The position numbers were made by a program, and so were the translations under genes. A stretch of DNA of 64,000 nt from Bugulina stolonifera (Eukaryota > Bryozoa > Gymnolaemata > Cheilostomatida > Bugulidae). The stretch covers positions 6,092,001 through 6,156,000 of the forward strand of contig OW285196.1 of the NCBI GenBank assembly GCA_935421135.1, given 5' to 3'. Positions 55,043 to 64,000 of this stretch are shown here, one piece after another. The notes under the pieces were generated by a model. It was not told the origin of the DNA, made no database searches, and saw nothing but the letters and a program-made list of their open reading frames with translations. Each line of letters starts with the position of its first letter. Positions within the stretch are counted from its first letter, which is position 1.

Positions 55043-56102
55043 ATGAAGATTCTGAATTTCTGTGCAGTTTTAGTGAGTACTTTCACGTTGTAATTCACAA
55101 TACAATAAGAGTGGGGATATTCCTAAAAGTGTAAAGAGATTTCTTCTTAGAATTTACCACAATTATACTTCTACAAATTTTAATTACGTCCATCACCCAA
55201 AATTTTACAGTTATCAAACTCCATGTATAAACTAGACTAATTACCGAAGTATGCATCAATACCTGGGACTGAAACTTTGTATTTAAAGTACACAGCACCA
55301 AGTATTCAGTACATGTGCACTGAGCTATGTCAAATCTCCAGCTATTCCATAAATACTCTACTCAAACAATCCAACTGAAAGTGTAAATTTCTTAAATCAC
55401 CTAAAGCCAATTCACCAATTTTCTATCACGTGCTTTTGGTACATGATTTAAACATACCTCTCTAATGACATGTTAGCATAATATTTCCCTGCCACTTATA
55501 ATCTAATTTGTCCAGGAAATTGTAAGGTTTCTCCCAAGTTCTACATCAAAAGATTATGTAATATAAACATATTATAAGTTTTGCAGATACTGGGTTGAAA
55601 AAAATTGGTTTTGTTTTAGAGTTTGCTCATTTCCATGACAATGGTTTCTGGTGACACATCTGGTGTTAACCCATTAAGGTAAGCTGAACACTAATCTTTG
55701 CTATTGATTTATTAAGGCATTGACTTGAGGGTACAATGTCAATATTGTTGTATTTGTACACGCATGTTGCAGGAATTCCATTAGCCATGTCCCCTTGCAT
55801 AGAGGAGACAAATCTAGGTACAGGGTCTTCCCTGCTACCTGCATAGTCGAGTTTCAACACCCATCAGATGAATGGGGTGGGTATGTGACCTACCTCACCC
55901 TGGGACAGGCTGGTAGGTCTAAGGCTACACCTGCGCTCCAGCAGCGATGCCAAGGGACCCAGTGAAAAAGCCATAGCAACATGTAAATCCAGGAGGGTCT
56001 CTGCTTCCAGCATAGCCGAGTTCCAACACTTATCTGGCTGAAGGGTCGGTTGTTTACCTGTCCCATTTTGGGTCAAGCTCGAGGGCCTAAGGTTAGTCCT
56101 CC

Positions 56103-56135
<33 letters not shown>

Positions 56136-59100
56136 CTGCAACTGCTGGGAGACCAGGTGCTAAGGCACTAGCACCAATCGAAGCCTTGATCCGGACTAGC
56201 AACATTATAGCCCTTTATTAATCACGAAAATTTTCAACTCCAAATCCAATTGGAGGACTGCAGACGGCAGACCTTTTTCTGTCTTCTATTATAATTATGA
56301 CGAGGATGCGTGTTGAAGACACTTATTATCGCAAATGTGCTTCATGCAAGCACGTTCTATGTTGTGTATCATTATATTACAATTATCATAATGAATGTAG
56401 TTTAGATGCATGTTTCATTTGCGTAGTATGACAGAGTAAATGAATGTGACATGTACAGCACCTTTCCAACAGTTATTATATCCACTCAAACTTTACATGC
56501 CATCTAATTTAATCTGTTTGTAGGAATATACAGCAGTATGCCCAGTCCAGCATTGTTGTATGATTTACTATAACACACGTGTATGTACATTTACTTAGAC
56601 CATGAGGTTTTTAACTGTAGGTACAGATTTAGTAAGATTGCACAGTAAAATTTAGCAGATGATGGCAGCGTTCAGTGACCAATGATTTGATCTGCAGTAC
56701 ATGTACATGCATGTGTATAATATTGTATCTATATATTATGTATCAATAATGCTTTACATATTATCGTAGCATAATATTCAACCAATCAGAGAAGTTTTTG
56801 GATACTGAACACAATGCCTACCATATGGAGCTAGATCTGTACAAGAATGATGGGAGCATATTGTTTGGCACATACGAACGTCTGGTAACCACTGATGGAA
56901 TGACGAGATCAAATTTGGCAACTGTTTCAAGATCATACATAACCAGTTTCATACAGCCGAACTCAACCCATGTTATTCTAGTAGCACGAAACCGAAATTG
57001 TATAAAGGTGTTAAACAGAGAGAGCAATCAGCTACGAATGTTCGCAGGCCAGTGGAGCATTAGGGGCTTTGTCGATGGAAGGTTGGGTACTGGCCTGCTG
57101 CATGAACCGTGTACAATTCAGTTTGATGTTCATAACCCTGGCAGACTGTTAGTTACCGACCACCTCAACAACGCATTGAGGTCCGTAGATCTACATACTG
57201 GAGAGTTGGGTACAGTTGTTAATTTAAATTTTAGAAATCCTAATGGTATGCTGTGGGTAAACAACAAGTTACTTGTAACTAATAACCATTACATCTCAGA
57301 AGTAATCTGGTTTAATAATGGAACTGTTACTAATAGTGTAATTGCTGGTTCAACAGCTATTGGGTATGTTGATGGTAGCTTTAGTGCAGCAAGATTTGAC
57401 AACCCACATGAAATAGTAAAGGTGGGGCAAGACCTCTATTTAATGGCCGACTATAGCAACAACAAGAGACTCCGCCTACTAAACATGGAAACAAGAAGAG
57501 TAGGTCCAGTTTGTACTAATGAAGAGAGTCCATGTGTAACAGGAAGTCAGCTGTCAGCCCGTCCTGTTTCTCTTCTCAAACTGGAGAACGATCTGCTGGT
57601 TGGGACGAGTGATGGCATATACAGGTTTCCAAGTGAGTGAGCTTTGAATAGCATAATTTGATAACAATATGATGCGACCATGTGTAACGAATTGAGTGGC
57701 TTTACAGCAACGAGTTCAGTCATGTGACATAATATGTCATATTATAATATGTACATGTACATTGTATCATATACGTACATGTACATTGTATCATATATGT
57801 ACATATACATTGTATGCTACATCATGAGCATCAGTAAGAATCAGTGCAGGTGTACATATATGTGCTGTTCAATTGAGAATGATAGTGGTATGGTATGTAG
57901 GCTACATTGTGCACTTAATGTAATCGTGCAAACATTTACTTAGGTCACATGACATCCGATTGCTTAGCAGCAATAATTCCCTCCTCTTTTATGTCTTGTG
58001 GAGCTATCATGAAGCTATTCATGTTACAGTTTACAAGGTGTCACTGCCATGGAAGCATAACAGTTGACATATAGGTGATACCAGATTGGCAGCACATGTA
58101 AATATACATGTTAAAAGAAGCTGTCATGATTATTCAGTTTAAATCAGCAATAAGCATATTATCATGCTTTGTAGTGTTCCCAGTCATGAGAACCGTGGTA
58201 TTTATGGCTGAGTACGAAACCAGCTGTGCCCCTCTAAGGAATAACAGAACTAGAGAATTGCTCCAATCTCTACTCCAACAGAAACAGAGCCAGCTGCAAC
58301 AGATCTGTGATAGAGGTAGCTGCATGTTTACTACATGTTATTATGTTGTAGGCAAAGAGTAATACATATAAAAAGCAGCACTGGGATTTACTGGTCATTA
58401 AACCTCTAGGAAAACACATTATTATGTATCACCTATTTGGACACATGCCTTGGATATGTACTGTATGTATGATGACTAGTATACATTATTTTCATTGTAC
58501 CTGCAAAATCAGCCCTTTTGCCATAAACACCTAATTTTCTGTAGATTGCACCATGTCTTCACCCTGGTTTACATGCAATGAGAACCTTCTGACAGTCTAT
58601 TGGCCAACAGAAAAGGTGTTTATTGTTGATGCACTGACTACGCCCTCTGCTCTGACAACTCTATTGGAGGAGAGACTCCGCCAGAACCCAAAGATGTGTA
58701 CAGAAATTGTCATAATTTCACAAAGTCTTTTGTAAGTCTGTATATCTTCATTCTATTTACCATACTTACATGTATGTTGTTTCATTTAGTAAAAGAATTA
58801 GTGAATTTACACTACGATTGTGTTGCTTAAGTTCAATGTTGGCATCAAACTAGAATTTAGGGGCTGTTACAGATTGCACCCAGCTTTCTAGCTACTCAAC
58901 CAAAGGAATTGGTGCAAACAGTTGCATATATAATTATGATGCATTGGTAGTGTACCAGACTAAAGTATGCACTTGTTTTTTATTAGGTTGGTAGAGCCCA
59001 AGAAGAATTCCAAAGGAGAATCGTTACAGATTACGCTTTCTTCCAGCTCTTACAACAGGACTTTGTCCTTCGATACAAAACAAGATACGTCTGTTCCAAA

Positions 59101-59170
59101 CCATGGAACAACACTTGTCAAACAAGCATTCACATTCACAATCATTCTACTGCTATATATTATTGCGTAG
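55043..59170 (+). CDS. Gene E: divergent NHL beta-propeller protein with a hydrophobic C-terminal tail
   Basis: Exons: 55043-55072, 55620-55678, 56770-57632, 58175-58315, 58545-58731 and 58987-59170; phases agree, giving 487 aa. The signal peptide is MKILNFCAVL SLLISMTMVSG. The propeller has the same layout as C and D (NPGRLLVTDHLNNALRSVDL, GMLWVNNKLLVTN, AGSTAIGYVDGSF), but GTCG is replaced by GQWS, losing that cysteine. The 61-residue exon 4 of the other genes is missing; its symmetric phase lets exon 3 join the next exon. In the last exon the two cysteines are Ser, and the frame continues beyond the stop position of the paralogues to end in KQAFTFTIILLLYIIA. That end is a short hydrophobic terminus typical of a GPI-attachment signal or a tail anchor. 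Cell-surface attachment is inference. AATAAA is at 59420-59425. Confidence 0.88.
55829..56134. repeat. Imperfect tandem repeat and C31 tract in intron 2 of gene E
   Basis: Two diverged units are aligned by GCATAGTCGAGTTTCAACAC (near 55840) and GCATAGCCGAGTTCCAACAC (near 56012), about 170 bp apart. A run of about 31 C residues occupies 56104-56134. The region is probably a repeat element of unknown class. Confidence 0.65.
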
Positions 59171-60775
59171 TATAATTACACAGGGATGAAGGTGTCGCCA
59201 CTGTTGTACTTTTGCTGTATTATTAGAGAGAGCAATGTAACACTGTGTGACATCACATGCTTTCATATTAGTGATATACTTAATATATTATCCCGTAATG
59301 GTTATTTTTAATCTGTCTGTGTACGTCTGCTAACGAGAAGTAAATCTTACATGTATGTCTTCACTTATACAATTCATGTAGAACTACTACTTTAACGGTT
59401 TATATATCTGACATAGTCTAATAAATACAATATTTGTATCATAGACCATGCTAGACTGAGTTGAACCAGCAGATGAAATGAGTATACATGTGTTTCAAGT
59501 TCACCCAATTATCAACTTAGAGTCTTAGATGAGTAAATAAAATTTAATATATACATGTATTTCCGTGTGACACCTAGTCTGTGATGAATTGATTCAATAC
59601 AATACAGATATCTCATTCTATTTTCTCAAACATGTTTTTATTAAACAGTAGTAATTAAAAAAAGTATTTTGGCAGGGCAATATAGCCAGACATGATTTAT
59701 TATGAAAATATTTGTTTTATGTAGCAGCCCCAAAAGTGATTAGATTCGTTATATACATGTAGGTAAGCGCTAGTCATCAACAGGCACATCTTACAGCTCT
59801 GTCACACATCTATAAATAAATGCATAAATATGGCCTGATTGTGTGACCCATTTTAGCTATAGTTTATCATATGACAGCACTATTACTCAGTTATGGATAT
59901 CACATACTATAATTATGATAGTGAGGGAATAAGCATGTATACATGGATACTGAATGTGCCTGTTTTGCCATTTAAGGACCCCTGTCAATTTTGATAAATT
60001 TCTCGGAATCAATATTGTACAAAAAACATACAAATTATGCAACTCATGAATAAAATAGTGAATGCCAATATTATTATTATCATCATCTCATTGATCAAAT
60101 GGATGATGTGAAAGTATTTATTTTTACTATAAATGATTGATAACAGCCTGTTGCATGAACTAAAGGAAAATGGCTGTTTACTGCGAATGAATTGATGAAT
60201 TTTCAACGAATCTCTCAATTACTACATGTAGATGTGCCCTTAGAGTAACCTCATATTTGGTTTCATTATACATTATGTGGTTATCTAATAAATGAAATGA
60301 ACTTCCTTTATCAGATTAATCTGACCAATTACATGTGGATCAATTAATTTATTTGTTCTATTTTTGGAGGGAAATATATTCAGATAGCACTAAAATGTTT
60401 TCATGGCTTCTATGTAGGTTTAATTTAACTGCCAGAATAGTGTTGGCAACATACATGTAAGTTTTTTGATGTTTATTTAATCTCCACTGCAATGTGATAC
60501 CATTACACAATGTGAGGGCAAGTTATTCCAGATGATCTACAAACTGACAGTTTCAGGTCAATACAAGCGGGATGTTATTTATTATGATGGATTAGATAGT
60601 ATTGGATCACACTGCCTTCTCTGAATAGCTTGAAATAATATTGATAAGAAAACCAGTTTCTAGATTAATTAATTATATAAAACTGCTTCCAACTTTAAAT
60701 GTGTTGGTTCCCAAACAAAAATATATTCTCTTGTTGAACAGTTGTTGTTATTAATGACATTACTGGGCTTGGAAG
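59171..60775. other. 3' flank of gene E and spacer
   Basis: AATAAA at 59420-59425. The segment about 60530-60680 resembles 33740-33900 (CAGGTCAATACAAGC). No supported gene. Confidence 0.45.
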
Positions 60776-61140
60776 ACAAATGTACATGTAGAATATCCAA
60801 GTGTGTCAAGATTCTAAATAGACAGGATGATGAGCTACAAACATTAGCAAGGACACATGGTACCTCAGGCTATGTTGAAAGAGGGGTGGGTATTGGGAAG
60901 TTAAAGAATCCATGGGGTATTGATGTAGATTTTAGGAATCCAGGTAAACTGTTGGTAACAAATTATCATAACAATACTCTGAGGTCTGTAGATTTATACA
61001 CTGGAGATTTGGGGACATTATGCTAGATCGAGTCTTGTACATGTATATCCTTACCGCATGCTGTGGGTAAACATTAAATTACTTGCATCTCAGATGTAAA
61101 CTGGCTAAACACTGGAACTGTTACAAACACTATAATAACT
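60776..61140 (+). pseudogene. Relic F, propeller part
   Basis: Reads KCVKILNRQDDELQTLA, then SGYVERGVGIGKLKNPWGID, NPGKLLVTNYHNNTLRSVDL and TGDLGTL. A stop follows (61024-61026), then decayed sequence equivalent to MLWVN and VNWLNTGTVTNTI with deletions. No first exons were found upstream. Confidence 0.85.
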
Positions 61141-62141
61141 TCTGCTGTAGTATATTTATATCAGCCAGATGTACATTCAGAGTCTATTTATTGCTTAAAT
61201 TAATTTGTAAGAATCATATTTTGAACAAGTAGCGTTTGGAACCAAAGAGAAACAGGAAAACTGGCTTGAGCATCTGCAGATCTTTCAAAAGTGAAACTAA
61301 CATAAACTTGGAGTTATCATCTCCATGTATGATCAAATTATCAAGAACAGACAACCCAAAATAAAACTATAACAACTTCCACAGGGGAGTTAAGTGACTC
61401 CACATGGGCATGACTAGAATACTGCCTAGCCAATATTTCTATCCCATAATGTGTGACTGGTGATGCAAGGTTCTAATTTTCATTATTTTGAATTTCATAT
61501 TGATATCTTGTTGTAAATCAAATTGGAATTGAATGAATAGTTGCATCTTTCAAGGTTGATTGATGGTTTCATGTTTTTCAATTGAGGGTTGACACTTTTG
61601 ACAGTTAAATCACAAAGTTTTAACTCATTTTTCTCAACCTTTCTCTCTATTATCTGGATGCTAGCTTTTTGCCTTATGGGCTCCACTGTTTGCTTTTCAG
61701 TCAGTTAGTATATTGGTGTTATAGTGACTTGTAATACTTGACAGGAATTTGATACAGAGTTGGGAAGTGAAGATTGCAAAGACTATCATACCAAAAAGAA
61801 CTACTAATATTTTTTGCATAATTTACCATCATTGGCAGTGCTTCAGTTTGTTTTTGTACTCATTGTTACACAATATTTATTATTTCGAGAATTATGCAGT
61901 AGGTGAAACACCCTATATTCACTGCTCTATTGGTTATCTAGTTTTTACTCTATTCTGTATTTCTTGATTGTATTATGTAGATTAGATGTTGCTCTTTCTG
62001 AAATAAAAGACTAAAGTCAGATAAATCAAATACTTTTAACTTGGTCGTTATTGAAATTTTGGTGAATTTCACAAAAATGGAAATATTAATATTATATTAA
62101 ACGGTTGCGAATGGGTTAAATCTATTTACTCAACATAACAG
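61141..62141. other. Spacer within relic F, nothing recognised
   Basis: AT-rich, no exon seen. Its length is longer than intron 3 of the intact genes, suggesting insertions. Confidence 0.4.
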
Positions 62142-62281
62142 AAAGTGACCTACCTGTCCAAGCTCTCTGTCTGTATATCAACATAACGGCCTACAATGAC
62201 TCAAATCAAGAGACAGCAGATGTCAGACTGCACTGTGGAAATACTGCTGTCCTCCTCCTTGGACTATACCAGTGATAAAAG
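62142..62281 (+). pseudogene. Relic F, exon-4 part
   Basis: Matches exon 4 of C and D from AAGTGACCTACCTGTCCAAG through GTCAGACTGCACTGTGGAAA to CTATACCAG. It then hits TGA TAA where the others read TTT AAA or TAT AAA. The acceptor-side base has changed (CAGAAAG instead of CAGGAAG). Confidence 0.85.
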
Positions 62282-63284
62282 TTACCCTGCTTTCTCCATT
62301 GGAATGTGTTTGGCAGTATACCGTATAGTATAGTACATATTATTGTCTATATGCATAAATGTAGTCAATTGTAGGCAAGATACTAGATAGTCGTCTTACT
62401 TTCTCCATTGAAATTTATTAGGTAGGGTACAGTATAGTGTGCATTAATGTCAGTAATATATTATTATGGTACCAAACAATTAGTGCACCCTGCTTATTTT
62501 ATAGGACCAGAGTCGTTGAGGAACATTGTACGCCATGTAGGGCTTATTAAACCAAATCGAAACGACTGAAAGAAAAGTTTGACCAATGTTATCTACAGGC
62601 CCAATATGGCTCGCTGTTAACTTCCATGGCACAACTCACAATCAACAGCTCTGTACAGAACATCATTGGCTCTTTATCTGGTGATTATACGTCTTGTGAA
62701 CAATTCCTTTTAGTGTTCCTGTTGACGGTTCTGTTGAATCAACTACATGTAGTTGGTTTAAAATCAAGTTGTAGCAGCACAAAGAATCAGTACAGTAAAG
62801 TTAAACGGACAACTGACACAGTGTAGAAGTAAGAAAAGGAAGGTTCTGCTAGAAACTAGGTCTGTATCGACAGAATACCATTGACTCTTTGTCTGGTGGT
62901 TATGCATGTAAATGTGATAAAAATTTTTGCTAATATTTTTATTGAATCTATTAGCACATGTATATTGAAAAGCAAGATGTTATAGTAGCACGACTAGACA
63001 TGCTGACACAGTGAAGAGATAAATCAGAAAGGTTCTGCCAGAAACTGAAACGGTCTACATCTACATGTACATGTACTTCCCTGTGTGCAGTTGTTGCCTC
63101 CCTATGTAGAAGGCAATATACGTGCAAGGAGACATGAATATGACTAGTCTACTAATTTGATTACATGCATGCACATAACATTGGTATTCATAATCTTATT
63201 GTCAAAATGGGGGAGAAAAGAATGCAACAAAAGATACAGATTACGTTATCTTGCTTAAATCATTTTAGTATTTATTGCAACTCA
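62282..63284. other. Intergenic with two imperfect tandem duplications
   Basis: Units of about 115 bp begin at CTTTCTCCATTG (62290 and 62400). Units of about 200 bp share ACACAGTG and GAAAGGTTCTGC-type stretches (62640-62840 and 62850-63050). On the minus strand AATAAA near 63268-63273 would serve the gene ending at 63285. Confidence 0.5.
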
Positions 63285-63569
63285 TTAGAATACATGAACA
63301 ACCATATAATGTGCCCAACCATATAATGTGCCTTGGCTCAAAGATTGTTTTAATCTATTTGCTAATCCAGTCAGCCCTTTACCTACTCCCTTTCGAAACT
63401 CAACCAAACCAGAGGTTAGCATTGTACCTTGACCTGTCCTGGTTGTGTTCCGATTTCTTCCCGTATTGACAACAGATTCATATGGAGGAGGTGCCAAATT
63501 AGTTGGAAGTTGAGTCAAGTTTGGATGTAGACTCACATTTTCTATAGATCCAGAGGAGGGTGCTGTTGG
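63285..63569 (-). CDS. Terminal exon of a minus-strand gene with a PPxY motif
   Basis: The exon starts after ATTTACAG (acceptor at 63571-63570), codes 94 residues in phase 0 and stops at 63287-63285. It is followed by AATAAA on the minus strand near 63270. The peptide is Pro/Thr/Asn-rich and polar, with APPPYESV (a PPxY motif that binds WW domains in known proteins). It then has RKGVGKGLTGLANRLKQS, a possible amphipathic helix. An exon upstream ends at 63970. The gene is otherwise outside the window and I do not recognise it. Confidence 0.6.
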   Translation of the reverse strand, partial: PTAPSSGSIENVSLHPNLTQLPTNLAPPPYESVVNTGRNRNTTRTGQGTMLTSGLVEFRKGVGKGLTGLANRLKQSLSQGTLYGWAHYMVVHVF

Positions 63570-63629
63570 CTGTAAATAAAATAATGTTGGCTCATAAGTT
63601 TTATAATAATCAATGTTCATGTTAGACAC

Positions 63630-63715
63630 ACCGGAGCAGTCTAAACCTAGTGGTTAGGGCTTTGGACTCTCAAATGGGATATTTGGGTTTGAAACCTGCA
63701 AAGATTATTAATTAT
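63630..63715 (+). mobile_element. tRNA-like sequence, probable SINE head
   Basis: A-box-like TAAACCTAGTGGTTAGGGC and B-box-like GGGTTTGAAACC about 30 bp apart, followed by an AT-rich ATTATT tail. It lies in the intron between the two minus-strand exons. A true tRNA gene is unlikely because the arms pair poorly. Confidence 0.5.
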
Positions 63716-63969
63716 TGTAGTGATGTTGTTACATAATTCATAAATGCAAGGCACAGATTTTACAAATGTAGTGAAGGCATCTAGAATTAAAGTAACCAGC
63801 TATTTATTGACTAGCATACTGTGTATTAAGCCTATATTACATGTAGGCTTTGACTGTATGACAAGAGTCTGCAACTCCCCACTATATTTGGTGTACCGTA
63901 GCTGGTTATTCAGACATATGGGTATAATTATAGTCTAGCATCTTTTACTGTAACTAAGTTATAGTATAC

Positions 63970-64000
63970 CTGCTGATATCGAGGAGAGTCAACAGGGTGG
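63970..64000 (-). CDS. Internal exon (partial) of the minus-strand PPxY gene
   Basis: Reads HPVDSPRYQQ and ends with CAG before a GTATAC donor at 63969. Composition and phase fit the terminal exon. It continues beyond the window. Confidence 0.45.

Noticed and set aside
55864..56205. Minus-strand ORF with a poly-glycine run
   Set aside because: Produced by the C31 tract in intron 2 of gene E; the rest is repeat sequence.

Overview
The window is AT-rich animal DNA with introns, spliced small exons, AATAAA polyadenylation signals, LINEs, tRNA-derived SINEs, DNA transposons and LTR elements. The compact genes and the great abundance of the palindrome TACATGTA fit an early-branching invertebrate, most likely a demosponge. 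That assignment is inference; no single-copy marker gene in the window proves it.

The backbone is a tandem cluster on the plus strand of a multi-copy extracellular gene family. Each gene has seven small exons: two for a signal peptide, one long exon (about 860 nt) for an NHL-type beta-propeller, and four for a cysteine-containing C-terminal region. Five members are seen: A (last exon only, at the left edge), B (6418-10904, with one in-frame stop), C (16626-20754, intact), D (37270-41655, intact) and E (55043-59170, intact but divergent). Three propeller relics lie between them: H at 12.5-13.0 kb, G at 24.0/33.1 kb and F at 60.8-62.3 kb. B+H and C+G are two units of one segmental duplication. 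B, C and D share a promoter block and end at the same TAG codon, so they look secreted. E lacks the fourth exon, has lost a cysteine pair, and runs past the position of that stop into a hydrophobic tail that looks like a GPI or membrane anchor.

Mobile DNA fills most of the rest. A nearly intact Ty3/gypsy retrotransposon (25010-33031, minus strand) interrupts relic G. It has LTRs that differ at one base, a PBS resembling tRNA-Leu, gag, a -1 frameshift heptamer, pol with one in-frame TAG, and an extra zinc-finger ORF3. There are three solo LTRs of another family, all next to ATAT-like 4-bp target duplications. A 1-kb hAT-like element and a Harbinger-like element are each confirmed by an empty site in a paralogous unit. 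There are also a 5'-truncated RTE-like LINE with a 12-bp target duplication, a CR1/L2-like LINE relic, several SINEs, MITEs, minisatellites and a perfect 282-bp tandem duplication.

Other coding material is sparse: the 3' end of a minus-strand gene with a PPxY motif at the right edge, a few isolated exon-like ORFs, and a short exon-like module that recurs only on the minus strand. Coordinates of exons and elements were read by eye from splice signals, target duplications and comparison between paralogues. Similarity statements are by inspection and not computed.
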